This document shows positions 1 to 8,700 of a stretch of 64,000 bases of DNA, piece by piece. The stretch covers positions 41,661-105,660 of the forward strand of contig NZ_JAGFOU010000009.1 of assembly GCF_017592395.1 (NCBI RefSeq), written 5' to 3'. The notes under the pieces are model-generated. The model had not been told where the DNA came from, did not search any database, and worked only from the letters and a program-made list of their open reading frames with translations. The translations under genes were made by a program, and so were the position numbers. The stretch comes from Actinomyces bowdenii (GTDB lineage Bacteria > Actinomycetota > Actinomycetes > Actinomycetales > Actinomycetaceae). Numbering within the stretch: position 1 is the stretch's first letter; every line of letters starts with the position of its first letter.

Positions 1-49
1 TGCCGCGATCGGCACCATCGCCGGCGCGGGAACCGGAGCGGTCGCCGAG

Positions 50-817
50 GTGCGGCACGCGGCTGCGGCCCCGGTGCCGGGCGACCCGCGGCCCTCGCGC
101 TCCCCCGCAGCCCCACTCCCAGCCAGTGCCGCCTCGCCGCTGACGCCCGCCGGGGCCACGGCGCCGGTCCACCGGGCCGGGCCGCCCCGACGCCCCGGCC
201 CGCCCCTGCCCCTGCGCGAGCGCGGCCCCCGCCCGGCGGGCGACGGGCGCAGCGGCGCGCGGCACAGGAGCGCCGGGCAGGGGGCCACCGGGATCGACTC
301 GCGCCCCGACCAGCCGCGCAGGACCCCGGCCACGGGCCTGCGGGAGGGCTCCCGGAGGGCGGTGGCCGGCAGCATGGCGGAGGCGGGCAGGGCGGCGCGC
401 CTGGCCCCCAACCACCCCGCGGTGCGCTCATCCAGGCGCCGATCCCAGCAGGGCCCCGCTCTCAGCGCCCGGGGCGCGCGGGCACTGCCCGGCTGCGAGC
501 AGCGCAGGCCGCCGCACTCCCCCGCCGCCCAGGCTCCCGCCCTGCCCCGGCCGGTGCGCCGCTTCATCGCCGCCCTGGGCGCCTGCCTGGTGGCCATCGC
601 GGTGATCTCCTCAGGACTGGCCCTCTCCGGCCTGGTGGGCACCGAGCCCATGCGCACCACGACGACGGTGGTCCAGCCCGGGCAGTCCCTGTGGGAGGTG
701 GCCTCGGCCACCGGCTCCCCGGACGTGGCCCAGACAGTGGCCACCATCGTCGAGCTCAATGATCTGGACAGCCCCACCATCCGCGCCGGCGAGACCCTCA
801 CCATCCCGGTGCACTGA
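50..817 (+). CDS. LysM-domain membrane-anchored protein (5' end uncertain)
   Basis: The C-terminal 50 residues (about 205-254) form a LysM peptidoglycan-binding module: VVQPGQSLWEVA, then NDLDSPTIRAGETLTIP. A hydrophobic segment at about 172-196 should be a single membrane anchor, placing the LysM outside the membrane. The first 165 residues are Ala/Pro/Arg-rich low complexity with no recognisable domain. The frame is open to the window edge, so the GTG at 50 is only the first visible start and the true start may lie upstream. In actinobacteria a short LysM protein of this type usually sits next to lexA and nrdR, which fits dinG and hflX next door. It is convergent with dinG, with 46 bp between them. 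The family is well recognised; its exact cell-wall role here is not shown. Confidence 0.75.
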   Translation: MRHAAAAPVPGDPRPSRSPAAPLPASAASPLTPAGATAPVHRAGPPRRPGPPLPLRERGPRPAGDGRSGARHRSAGQGATGIDSRPDQPRRTPATGLREGSRRAVAGSMAEAGRAARLAPNHPAVRSSRRRSQQGPALSARGARALPGCEQRRPPHSPAAQAPALPRPVRRFIAALGACLVAIAVISSGLALSGLVGTEPMRTTTTVVQPGQSLWEVASATGSPDVAQTVATIVELNDLDSPTIRAGETLTIPVH

Positions 818-863
818 GGCGGCCGCGCCCCACCGGGACGGGGCCGCATGCGGCAGCCGGGGC

Positions 864-2888
864 TCAGTCCTGGGCGGCCAGGCGCTCCAGGGCGCCGCGG
901 ACCACCGCAGGGTCCGTCGTCGGCCACAGGGCGGGCATGGAGCGGGTGAGGAATCCCGAGTAGCGGGCGGTGCGCAGCCGGGAGTCCAGCACCGCGACCA
1001 CACCGCGATCACTGGCCCGGCGGATGAGCCTCCCGGCGCCCTGGGCCAGGAGCAGGGCGGCGTGGGTGGCCGAGACGCTCATGAATCCGTTGCCGCCCGC
1101 AGCATTCACAGCCTCGGTGCGCGCCTGGGCCACCGGGTCGTTGGGACGCGGGAAGGGAATGCGGTCCATGACCACCAGGCGGCAGGTCCTCCCGGGCACA
1201 TCCACCCCCTGCCACAGGCTGAGCGTGCCCACCAGGCAGGCCCGCTCATCGGCCGCGAAGGCCTCCACCAGTGCGGGCAGGCTGTCCTCCCCCTGGGCGT
1301 GGACCGGCAGATCAGTACTGCCGCGCAGCACCTGCGCCGCCTCCTGGGCCGCCTGCCGCGAGGAGAACAGCCCCAGCATGCCGCCCTGCGAGGCCTCGGC
1401 CAGGGACAGCATCTCATCAAGGGCCGCCTCGGAGATCCCCGCGGCGGGCCGGGGCAGATGGGCGGCCACATAGAGGATGCCCTGGCGCGGGTAGTCGAAG
1501 GGGGAGCCCACATCGAGGCCCTCCCAGGGGTGGCCCGCCAGCGCCAGCCCCAGGGATCGGGCCACCGGGTCGAAGCTGCCGCCCAGGGCCAGGGTCGCCG
1601 AGGTCAGGACCACCGCCCTGTCCGACAGGAGGGCATCGGCCACCGGCCGTGCCACATCAATGGGTGCGATGAGCAGCCGGGCCGGGTCATTGCCCATGCG
1701 GGGCCGCTCCACCCAGGCCACATCGCGGCCCTCGGCCACCGAGTCCGAGACCATCCTCTCCACGGCATCCAGCAGATCCCCCACCGCGGTGCGGGCCAGT
1801 GCCAGGCCACCGGCACCGGCCGCTGCCTCGGCCCCGCCGCGCTGGCCGGCGGTTCGGGCCTGCTCGCGCACATCCGCGGCCACCCGGCGGGCGGCGGCCT
1901 CCAGCACCACGAGGGCATCCCCCAGGACCGCGGGCACCCCGCCCTCCAGCCGGCCCTCCGGCATCCCGGCCAGCACCAGCTGGAGCTGCTGGCCGGCGGC
2001 CTCCAGCTCTGAGACCAGCACCGAGGCGTGCTTGCGCGCCGTGGCGGCAGTGCGGGCCACCGCCGCCGCGGAGAGCATCACCGTGCCCTGGGAGCGCACC
2101 CGGTCAGCCAGCTCATGGGCCTCATCGACCACCAGCACCTCGTGCTCGGGCAGCAGCCCCGGGTTGCCCGCCGCCACGACCCCCAGCATGGCGTGATTGG
2201 TGATCACCACATCAGCCTGGGCGGCCCGGGCCCGGGCCGCCTCCGCGAAGCAGTCCCGCCTCAGGGGGCAGGAGGCGCCCAGGCACTCGCTCCTGGCCAC
2301 CGAGACCTGGGCCCAGGCCCGGTCCGAGACCCCGGGCACCAGATCGTCGCGGTCACCGGTGCTGGTGCGGGCCGCCCACTGCCGCAACCGCACCACCTGC
2401 TCCCCCACGCCGGCCTCACCGCCCTCGCCGACCGCCGGCCGGGCCACCGCCAGCCCGGCGTCGAACAGAGCGCCGTCATCCTCGGGGTACCCGCCCTGGA
2501 GCCGGTGGAGGCACAGGTAGTTCTGCCACCCCTTGAGCAGCGCCGTCACCGGGCGGGTGCCGCTGACCCGCTCCACCGCCTCGGCCGCCAGCGGGGCGTC
2601 CTTGACCAGGACCTGCCGCTGAAGGGCCAGGGTCGCGGTGGAGACCACCACCCGCTGCCCGCCGGCCACCGCGTGGACCATGGCGGGAACCAGGTATCCC
2701 AGGGACTTGCCCGTCCCGGTGCCCGCCTGGACCAGCAGATGGGAGCCCTCCTCGATGCTGCGGCTCACCCGGGCGGCCATGGCCGCCTGCCCCTGGCGGG
2801 GGCTGCCGCCCAGGCGCTCGACGGCGGCCTCCAGGGCCCCCAGCACCTGCGGCTCGTGCTCCCCGGGCGGGGGCGCCGTGGTCGCCAC
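864..2888 (-). CDS. dinG: DinG-family ATP-dependent DNA helicase
   Basis: A superfamily 2 helicase of the DinG/XPD type, about 674 residues. Visible motifs: Q-like RQGQ at 31-34, Walker A AGTGTGKS at 55-62, DEAH in VVDEAHEL near 253, and motif VI QGAGRLIRR near 620. Cysteines near 125 and in CLGASCPLRRDC near 205-213 match the Fe-S cluster loop of this family. DinG enzymes unwind 5'-overhang DNA, D-loops and R-loops, and are linked to the SOS response in several bacteria. I chose GTG at 2888, 7 nt after the hflX stop, because longer readings run back into hflX coding sequence. The two genes are therefore tightly coupled. No LexA box was seen immediately upstream, so transcription probably comes from the hflX promoter. 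Confidence 0.9.
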   Translation of the reverse strand: MATTAPPPGEHEPQVLGALEAAVERLGGSPRQGQAAMAARVSRSIEEGSHLLVQAGTGTGKSLGYLVPAMVHAVAGGQRVVVSTATLALQRQVLVKDAPLAAEAVERVSGTRPVTALLKGWQNYLCLHRLQGGYPEDDGALFDAGLAVARPAVGEGGEAGVGEQVVRLRQWAARTSTGDRDDLVPGVSDRAWAQVSVARSECLGASCPLRRDCFAEAARARAAQADVVITNHAMLGVVAAGNPGLLPEHEVLVVDEAHELADRVRSQGTVMLSAAAVARTAATARKHASVLVSELEAAGQQLQLVLAGMPEGRLEGGVPAVLGDALVVLEAAARRVAADVREQARTAGQRGGAEAAAGAGGLALARTAVGDLLDAVERMVSDSVAEGRDVAWVERPRMGNDPARLLIAPIDVARPVADALLSDRAVVLTSATLALGGSFDPVARSLGLALAGHPWEGLDVGSPFDYPRQGILYVAAHLPRPAAGISEAALDEMLSLAEASQGGMLGLFSSRQAAQEAAQVLRGSTDLPVHAQGEDSLPALVEAFAADERACLVGTLSLWQGVDVPGRTCRLVVMDRIPFPRPNDPVAQARTEAVNAAGGNGFMSVSATHAALLLAQGAGRLIRRASDRGVVAVLDSRLRTARYSGFLTRSMPALWPTTDPAVVRGALERLAAQD

Positions 2889-2895
2889 CGGATTC

Positions 2896-4512
2896 TCAGG
2901 CCTCCGCCGGTGGGGCGCCGGCCGACTCGAGCTCGGCCGCCAGGGATGCGCCGACCCGGGCCACGAGCCTGGTGCCGTGGTCGGAGTACTCGATGGTGTC
3001 GATCTCGCCCTCGGCATGCACCCGGGAGACCAGGTCGCCGCGCGAGTAGGGCACCACCAGGTCCACCGTCACCTCGGGGCGCGGGAGCATCTGGTCGATG
3101 CGCTCGCGCAGGGCCTCGATCCCCTCCCCGGTGCGCGCCGAGACCGCCATGGCACCGGGCAGGCGCGTGCGCAGGGCGGCCAGGGTGACGGCGTCGGCCA
3201 GGTCGGCCTTGTTGAGCACGATGAGCTCGGGGACCTCCAGCGCTCCCGGGATCTGCGAGAGCACTGTGCGCACGGCCGCGACCTGGCCGACCGGGTCGGG
3301 GTGGGCGGCGTCGACGACGTGCAGGAGCAGGTCGGCACCGGCCACCTCCTCCAGGGTGGAGCGGAAGGCCTCGATGAGCTCGTGGGGCAGGTTGCGCACG
3401 AACCCGACGGTGTCGGTCAGGGTGTAGACGCGCCCATCAGCGGTCTCGGCCCGGCGCACGGTGGGGTCCAGGGTGGCGAACAGGGCGTCCTGGACCATGA
3501 TCCCGGCGTCGGTGAGCCGGTTCATCAGCGAGGACTTGCCGGCATTGGTGTAGCCGGCGATGGCCACCGAGGGGATCCCCCCGCGGCGCCGGGACCCGCG
3601 CTTGGCCTCCCGGGAAGGCTCCATGGCCTTGATCTGCCTGCGCAGCTTGGCCATGCGCTCGCGGATGCGGCGCCGGTCCAGCTCGATCTTGGTCTCGCCG
3701 GGGCCGCGCGAGCCGATCCCCTGGCCCCCGGCCACGCGCCCACCGGCCTGCCGGGACATCGACTCCCCCCAGCCGCGCAGGCGCGGCAGGAGGTACTCCA
3801 GCTGGGCGAGCTCGACCTGGGCCTTGCCCTCCCGGGATTTGGCGTGCTGGGCGAAGATGTCCAGGATAAGGGCAGTGCGGTCCACGACCTTGACGCCCAC
3901 GGCATCCTCCAGGGCGCGGCGCTGGGAGGGCGCCAGCTCGCCGTCGACGATGACCGTGTCGGCGCCCGAGGCCGCCACCATCTCCGCCAGCTCGCGGGCC
4001 TTGCCGCTTCCCAGGTAGGTGGCCGGGTCGGGGTGGTCGCGCCTCTGGATGAGGGCGTCGAGGACCTCCGAGCCCGCGGTCTCGGCCAGGGCGGCCAGCT
4101 CGCGCAAGGAGGTCTCGGCGTCCTGGGAGTCCTGCTCCTCGCGGGCGGTGGTGGGGCCCGGGCCCGGGGCGGCCCGCCGGGCGGGCAGGTCCAGGCCGAC
4201 CAGGACGACCCTCTCCAGGCGGACCTGGCGGTACTCGACCTCGGAGACGTCCTCGAGCTCGGTGGACAGCCCGGCCACGCGCCGCAGGCCGGCGCGCGCC
4301 TCGCGCTCGATGGCACCGTCGTCGACCTCGCCCGGGCCCTGCCGCCCCCTGGGCGGGACGGCGGAGGCGGTGGACTCCAGAGCGGTGCCCGTGCGCGACA
4401 GGACACGGGCGACGATGTCCTCGGCCGTCGTCGCGCGTGCCGGGACCGTGGAGTCGGTGGAGTCGGCGGAGGCCATGGGCATGACGGGGTCAGGGGTGGG
4501 GCGGTGGGTCAC
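2896..4512 (-). CDS. hflX: GTPase HflX, ribosome rescue/splitting factor
   Basis: Full-length HflX of about 538 residues. The N-terminal HflX domain contains the DPATYLGSGKARE and VDGELAPSQRR stretches. A GTPase domain follows, with G1 GYTNAGKSS near 320, G3 DTVGF near 365 and G4 NKAD near 434. HflX binds the 50S subunit and splits stalled or heat-damaged ribosomes; in other actinobacteria it contributes to macrolide-type antibiotic tolerance. GTG at 4512 is chosen because AGAAGGA lies about 7 nt upstream; upstream codons are low complexity. A TATAGT -10 box lies about 150 bp upstream, giving a leader that contains a short upstream reading frame (separate entry). It is first in an operon with dinG. 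The N-terminus (first ~50 residues) is poorly conserved Ser/Thr/Ala-rich sequence. Confidence 0.92.
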   Translation of the reverse strand: MTHRPTPDPVMPMASADSTDSTVPARATTAEDIVARVLSRTGTALESTASAVPPRGRQGPGEVDDGAIEREARAGLRRVAGLSTELEDVSEVEYRQVRLERVVLVGLDLPARRAAPGPGPTTAREEQDSQDAETSLRELAALAETAGSEVLDALIQRRDHPDPATYLGSGKARELAEMVAASGADTVIVDGELAPSQRRALEDAVGVKVVDRTALILDIFAQHAKSREGKAQVELAQLEYLLPRLRGWGESMSRQAGGRVAGGQGIGSRGPGETKIELDRRRIRERMAKLRRQIKAMEPSREAKRGSRRRGGIPSVAIAGYTNAGKSSLMNRLTDAGIMVQDALFATLDPTVRRAETADGRVYTLTDTVGFVRNLPHELIEAFRSTLEEVAGADLLLHVVDAAHPDPVGQVAAVRTVLSQIPGALEVPELIVLNKADLADAVTLAALRTRLPGAMAVSARTGEGIEALRERIDQMLPRPEVTVDLVVPYSRGDLVSRVHAEGEIDTIEYSDHGTRLVARVGASLAAELESAGAPPAEA

Positions 4513-4630
4513 GGGGGGTTCCTTCTCATGAGCAGGTGCGTCGGCCCGCTCCCGGGCGGGAGGGGGCGGCCCGGGGGCCGTCGGGCCGGCAGGGGGCCGG
4601 GGGTCGTGTGCCTGCGGCGTCACAGGCCGC

Positions 4631-4654
4631 TCAGCGCATGCGAAGGATCCACAT
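4631..4654 (-). other. Candidate leader peptide ORF in the hflX 5' leader
   Basis: An ATG placed 8 nt after a TATAGT -10 box (4663-4668, minus strand) opens a 7-codon frame MWILRMR followed by TGA. It would be read as a leaderless start at the very 5' end of the hflX transcript, about 120 nt before the hflX start. GC-rich inverted repeats between it and hflX could form alternative hairpins, but any sequence this GC-rich offers some. Attenuators with upstream frames control hflX-like resistance genes in other bacteria; whether this one does is inference. Confidence 0.3.
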
Positions 4655-4734
4655 GGGGCAGGACTATAGCCCCCCGGCACCGCAGGAGGCCAGTCCGGCC
4701 CGGGCGCGCGCCTCGAGGCGCTGGGGCGGCTCGA

Positions 4735-4740
4735 TACCCT
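4735..4740 (+). promoter_or_regulatory. -10 element for leaderless MFS transporter mRNA
   Basis: TACCCT ends 7 nt before the GTG start at 4748. No Shine-Dalgarno precedes the start, so transcription would begin at or within a base of the start codon. Confidence 0.5.
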
Positions 4741-4747
4741 GGGCGCT

Positions 4748-6145
4748 GTGAGTCACGCCCCCGCCGCTGATGAGCGCTCGTCCGCCCCCGCACCCTCCCT
4801 GCGCAACACCCTGGTCACCCGCCAGGGCCACCTGGTGATGGCCATGCTCGTGGTCGAGCTGCTGGCCGGGATGCAGATCTACATCAACCAGACCGTCCTG
4901 CCCCTGCTGGCCACCGAGCTGCACGCCCGCAGCCACTACGGGCTGGTGACGGCGGCGGCTCAGGTGCCCACCTTCCTGACCATGCCGCTGGGCGGGGCGA
5001 TGCTGGCCCGCTGGCGGGCCGATCGGCTCATGACGGCGCTGACGGCCCTGCTGGTGGCGGGGGCGGTCCTGGGCGCTCTGGCCCCGGGCATCGAGGTGTA
5101 CGTGGCGGGGGAGATCCTGCGGGGCCTGGCGGCCGGGGCGCTGGCCACCGTGTCGATGGGCGTGCTCGTGGCGGGCCTGCCCGATGCCTGGCGGCGCCTG
5201 TTCCTGGCCGTGGGGTCGGCGACCTGGGTGGTCTCCTCCCTCCTGGGCCCCGCCTACGCCGCCACCATCTCCGAGCTCTACGGCTGGCGCTGGGCGCTGG
5301 TGGCCTACATCCCCCTCCTCATCGGGGCGAGGCTGGTGATGTCCCGTGAGATCCGCGGCCTGCGAGTGGGCCAGGAGGAGGGCGCCACAGCACCATGGCC
5401 GGCGGCGCTGGCCCTGGCGGGCGGGGTGGGGGCCATCGGGGTCCTGCCCGCGGCCAGCCCCTGGTTCTGGCCGGGCTGCGCCGTGGGGGTGGCGGCGGCA
5501 CTGTGGGCCTGCGCGCGGGTCTTCCCACCCGGCACGCTGCGCCTGGCCCCGGGGCGACGGGCCGGGATCGCGACCCTGGCCTGGGTCTGCACCGCCTACC
5601 TGGCCCTGGACTACCTCGTGGCCCCCGCGGCCCACGACGTCCTGGGCCTGGACGCGGACATGATCGGCTGGGCGCTGACGACGGCGGGGGTGGCCTGGTC
5701 CGTGGTGGCCATGTGGAGCGGCTCCAGGCCCGCCCGGGCGCCTGGCCGCTACATGCGCAGGATCCGCCTGGGAGCGGTGTGCTTCGTCGTCGGCGGGCTG
5801 GTCATGGCGGAGGCCTTCCACGGGCAGGCGCCCTGGTGGTGCCTGCACGTGGGCTTCACCCTGGCGGGGGCGGGCATGGGCCTGACCCACCAGGACACGA
5901 TCATCCGCTGCGTGAGCCAGCCCCCGGCGGAGGGCGACCGGGCCGGGGACGGCATCTCCGAGGCCCGCTCCGCCACCTCGGTGACCATCGCCTCGGCGGC
6001 GGGCGCCGCCACCCTGGGCACCCTGGCGGCCGCCTTCGTGGCCCCCACCGATCTGGGGGTGGAGCAGGACCGGCTGGTGGGGATCGTCCTCGTCCTGGTG
6101 GTCCTGCTGGCGGCCACCCCGCTGCTGGCGCGGCGGGCGGCCTGA
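4748..6145 (+). CDS. MFS transporter, 12 transmembrane segments
   Basis: A 465-residue integral membrane protein with alternating hydrophobic segments consistent with a 12-helix major facilitator. The first half shows the conserved loop between TM2 and TM3 (GGAMLARWRADRLMTALTALLVAG), resembling the family's GxLaDRxGrr motif. The substrate cannot be read from sequence; exporters of drugs or metabolites and uptake carriers share this fold. The GTG start at 4748 is supported by a -10 box 7 nt upstream and by divergence from hflX, with about 235 bp between the two starts. It stands alone: a repeat-rich gap follows, then a methyltransferase with its own promoter. Confidence 0.8.
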   Translation: MSHAPAADERSSAPAPSLRNTLVTRQGHLVMAMLVVELLAGMQIYINQTVLPLLATELHARSHYGLVTAAAQVPTFLTMPLGGAMLARWRADRLMTALTALLVAGAVLGALAPGIEVYVAGEILRGLAAGALATVSMGVLVAGLPDAWRRLFLAVGSATWVVSSLLGPAYAATISELYGWRWALVAYIPLLIGARLVMSREIRGLRVGQEEGATAPWPAALALAGGVGAIGVLPAASPWFWPGCAVGVAAALWACARVFPPGTLRLAPGRRAGIATLAWVCTAYLALDYLVAPAAHDVLGLDADMIGWALTTAGVAWSVVAMWSGSRPARAPGRYMRRIRLGAVCFVVGGLVMAEAFHGQAPWWCLHVGFTLAGAGMGLTHQDTIIRCVSQPPAEGDRAGDGISEARSATSVTIASAAGAATLGTLAAAFVAPTDLGVEQDRLVGIVLVLVVLLAATPLLARRAA

Positions 6146-6161
6146 GCCACCCCGCCCCTCC

Positions 6162-6259
6162 TGCTGCACATCTTCACCGGCCGGCCTCCTGCAGGAACCG
6201 CATGATTCCGGCAGTGCTGGGCCGGCTCGCCAGCTGCAGGGCCGTGAAGATGTGCAGCA
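6162..6259. repeat. Palindromic intergenic repeat, copy A (GAAGATGTGCAGC ends)
   Basis: A 98-bp element bounded by a perfect 16-bp inverted repeat: TGCTGCACATCTTCAC at 6162-6177 and its complement at 6244-6259. Read on the minus strand, the core contains GGAATCATGCGGTTCC, which recurs almost unchanged in the copy at 23554-23649. It lies 17 bp after the MFS stop. Confidence 0.8.
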
Positions 6260-6269
6260 CGGGGGCCGT

Positions 6270-6350
6270 TGCACATCTTCGGACCCGGATCCGGCCCAGG
6301 ACCCCGGGTTCTGCGCATGATGGCGTTGGGGGCCCGGTTGAAGATGTGCA
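6270..6350. repeat. Palindromic intergenic repeat, copy B
   Basis: An 81-bp element with 11-bp perfect inverted ends (TGCACATCTTC at 6270-6280, GAAGATGTGCA at 6340-6350). Its minus-strand core contains ATCATGCG, shared with copies A and C. It follows copy A after only 10 bp, so the two form a tandem pair in the gap before the methyltransferase. Confidence 0.75.
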
Positions 6351-6379
6351 GCGCGGGAATGGCGGCGGATGGGGGGCGG

Positions 6380-6385
6380 TAGCCT
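6380..6385 (+). promoter_or_regulatory. -10 element for leaderless methyltransferase mRNA
   Basis: TAGCCT ends 7 nt before the GTG start at 6393. There is no convincing ribosome binding site in between. Confidence 0.5.
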
Positions 6386-6392
6386 GGCGGGT

Positions 6393-7013
6393 GTGAGCGA
6401 GCAGCACTACTTCAGCCCCGCGCCCCCGGCTCCCGCGCAGGAGCGATCTCACCGCCTCCTCATCAACGGCCACCACTACGAGGTGGTCACCGCCTCAGGC
6501 GTCTTCAGCGCCGATCGCCTGGACAAGGGCACCCAGGTGCTGCTGGACCATGCCCCCCTGCCCCCGCAGGAGGGGACCCTGCTGGACCTGGGCTGCGGCT
6601 GGGGGCCCATCGCACTGGCCCTGGCGCAGGCCTCCCCCGGGGCGCAGGTGCTGGCCGCTGATGTCAACGAGCGCGCCGTGGAGCTCACCGCGCGCAACGC
6701 GGAGCGCGCGGGCCTGGGCAATGTCAGGGCCTGCGCGGCCGATGACCTGCTCGACGAGCTGCGGTCCTCTGGCCGGAGGGTGGACCTCATCTGGTCCAAC
6801 CCGCCGGTGCGCATCGGCAAGGCGGCCCTGCACGAGCTGCTGGGCACCTGGCTGGCCCTGCTGTCACCGGGCGGCGAGGCCTGGCTGGTGGTGGGCAGAA
6901 ACCTGGGCGCTGATTCCTTGGCGCGGTGGTTGACCGGCCAGGGCTGGCCCACGACGAAGGAGGCCTCCTCCAAGGGCTTCCGGGTGCTGCGCGTCGCCCG
7001 TCCCGAGGGCTGA
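6393..7013 (+). CDS. Class I SAM methyltransferase, RsmC/MTS type
   Basis: A 206-residue single-domain methyltransferase. Motif I LDLGCGWGPIALALA sits near residues 58-72 and an acidic loop (ADVNERAVELTARNAERA) follows. The catalytic-type SNPPVRIGK near 137 is the NPP signature of N-methyltransferases acting on guanine or adenine in RNA. The family (MTS/RsmC-like) includes the enzyme for m2G1207 in 16S rRNA. This is the short actinobacterial form without the N-terminal pseudo-domain of E. coli RsmC. GTG at 6393 is chosen over an upstream start because of the 7-nt spacing to a -10 box. It is convergent with the next MFS gene; GAGGGCT...AGCCCCCTC across 7006-7030 may act as a weak terminator. 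Confidence 0.82.
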   Translation: MSEQHYFSPAPPAPAQERSHRLLINGHHYEVVTASGVFSADRLDKGTQVLLDHAPLPPQEGTLLDLGCGWGPIALALAQASPGAQVLAADVNERAVELTARNAERAGLGNVRACAADDLLDELRSSGRRVDLIWSNPPVRIGKAALHELLGTWLALLSPGGEAWLVVGRNLGADSLARWLTGQGWPTTKEASSKGFRVLRVARPEG

Positions 7014-7027
7014 CGCCGGCAGCCCCC

Positions 7028-8644
7028 TCAGGCCCTGCGCTGCGCGCGCTTGGCGATGCGCAGGTCGGCCGCCGCCACCGCAGCCGCCAGGGCGATGATG
7101 AGGATCTCCACGGCCAGGCCCACCTGGGTGGCCGCCCCCCAGCCCCAGCGCTCGGCGACGGCGAAGGCCAGGCCGGTGATCATCGCGATGCCGATGGAGG
7201 TGCCGATCCGCTGACCCGTCTGCATGACGCCTCCGGCGGCTCCAGCATGCTCCACGGGCACATCCGCCAGGGACAGCGTCTGGTTGGGGGTGACCACCAG
7301 CCCCTGGCCGATGCCCAGGATGCCCAGGGTCACCGCCATCCACCAGGGGCTCCACCCGGCACCGGCCTGGAGGCGGACCGCCCCGATCGAGGCGGCCATC
7401 CCCATGATGGCCAGGGCCATGCCCCACATGACCATGGCCCGGCCCGCCCGGGTCGCCCTCCGGCCGGCGGCCGCGGAGGAGGCCCCGCTGGCCAGCGCTG
7501 CGGGCACGGAGATGAGCCCGCTGGCCAGCGCACTGAGGCCCAGGCCGCTCTGCACGTACTGGACGATGATGAGCCACACCGCGGTGTACCCCATGAAGTA
7601 GATGGAGATCGCCAGGCTGCCGAAGGCGAAGGAGGGGATGCGGAACAGCTCCAGGTCCACCATGGGGGACCTGCCGCGCCCGGCGTAGCGCCGCTCCCAT
7701 GCCACCCAGGCCAGGATGACCAGGAGGCCCACGACGAGGATCGACCAGATCCACCCGCCGTGTCCGGCGGCCGTGAAGGGCGCCATGATGAGGACGGTGC
7801 CCATCGTGAGCAGGAGCATGCCCACCGGGTCGAGATCGGGACGGGCGCGTCGGGAGGGGCCCTGGGCGGACCGGGGCGCCGCGCTCCCCCGGCGGCCTCC
7901 GCCCGCGGCATCGACGGCGGTGGGGCCGGCGCCGGCCGAACCGCCCCGCCCCGCCCGGCTCCAGGCGCTGGCGGGTAGGGCGCGCCAGGCCGCCCAGGCG
8001 CCCGCCAGGGCGAAGGGAACGTTGATGAGGAAGGAGGACCGCCAGCCCCACTGCGGGCCGAGCCAGCCGATGAGCACCCCGGCCAGGATCGGCCCGAGCG
8101 CCACCGAGATGCCGATGATGCCGCCGAGCAGCCCGAAGGCCCGCCCTCGCAGTTCCCCGGCGAAGTACTGCTGGATCATGCCGGTGACCTGCGGGTTGAA
8201 CAGGCCCGCGCCGATGCCTGTGAGCAGGCGCGCCAGGTTGAGGGTGATGATGTCGGGGGCCAGTCCCGAGGCCAGCGAGCCCACTCCGAAGACGAGCAGC
8301 CCGATGATGAACAGCCGGCCGCGCCCCAGCACGTCGCCGGCCCGGCCCGCGGGCACCAGGAGCACCCCGAAGACCAGGGCGTATCCGGAGACCAGCAGCT
8401 GCAGCCCGCCGCTGCCGGTGCCCAGGCCGCTGCCGATGGCGGGCAGGACGACGTTGATGCTGGAGACCGCCAGCAGCGAGACGAAGGCCGGGATGAGGAC
8501 GATGGCCAGGAGGCTGCGCTGCCCGGGGGTCATGGCGGGGCGGCCGGATGAGCGGTCCGCGGGGGCCGCCGGGCCGGTGGGCTCGGAGGAGTCGGAGGAG
8601 TCGGAGGAGTCGGAGGAGTCGGAGGAGTCTGGCAGTGCGGGCAC
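7028..8644 (-). CDS. MFS drug-type exporter (DHA2, EmrB/QacA-like, 14 TM)
   Basis: A 538-residue major facilitator. NVVLPAIGSGLGTGSGGLQLLVSGYAL and AGRAGDVLGRGRLFIIG match the TM1 and loop 2-3 signatures of the 14-helix DHA2 group. A long hydrophilic loop in mid-protein (Ala/Gly/Arg-rich, about 215-250) separates the halves. These proteins usually export drugs or other toxic compounds by proton antiport; the substrate here is unknown. The N-terminus carries five DSS units, encoded by an exact 9-bp tandem repeat. The GTG start at 8644 fits a TAGCCT -10 box exactly 6 nt upstream. It is transcribed toward the methyltransferase and follows brnQ (divergent from nothing, same strand) after about 56 bp. 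Confidence 0.85.
   Translation of the reverse strand: MPALPDSSDSSDSSDSSDSSEPTGPAAPADRSSGRPAMTPGQRSLLAIVLIPAFVSLLAVSSINVVLPAIGSGLGTGSGGLQLLVSGYALVFGVLLVPAGRAGDVLGRGRLFIIGLLVFGVGSLASGLAPDIITLNLARLLTGIGAGLFNPQVTGMIQQYFAGELRGRAFGLLGGIIGISVALGPILAGVLIGWLGPQWGWRSSFLINVPFALAGAWAAWRALPASAWSRAGRGGSAGAGPTAVDAAGGGRRGSAAPRSAQGPSRRARPDLDPVGMLLLTMGTVLIMAPFTAAGHGGWIWSILVVGLLVILAWVAWERRYAGRGRSPMVDLELFRIPSFAFGSLAISIYFMGYTAVWLIIVQYVQSGLGLSALASGLISVPAALASGASSAAAGRRATRAGRAMVMWGMALAIMGMAASIGAVRLQAGAGWSPWWMAVTLGILGIGQGLVVTPNQTLSLADVPVEHAGAAGGVMQTGQRIGTSIGIAMITGLAFAVAERWGWGAATQVGLAVEILIIALAAAVAAADLRIAKRAQRRA
8585..8629. repeat. 9-bp tandem repeat (GGAGGAGTC x5) inside the MFS gene
   Basis: Five exact copies of GGAGGAGTC encode five DSS units at the cytoplasmic N-terminus of the exporter. 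Unit length is a multiple of three, so slippage would change length but not frame. Confidence 0.9.
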
Positions 8645-8650
8645 CGGGCG

Positions 8651-8656
8651 AGGCTA
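8651..8656 (-). promoter_or_regulatory. -10 element for leaderless DHA2 exporter mRNA
   Basis: On the minus strand TAGCCT ends 6 nt before the GTG at 8644. The purine-rich GGAGG upstream is 14 nt away, too far to be the usual ribosome site. Confidence 0.5.
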
Positions 8657-8700
8657 TTCCTCCGGGCCCTCGGTCGTACAGCGCCGGGGCCCTGCGCGGA

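Noticed and set aside
8585..8629. Phase-variable repeat in the exporter gene
   Set aside because: The 9-bp unit preserves frame, so it can change only the length of the N-terminal DSS tract.
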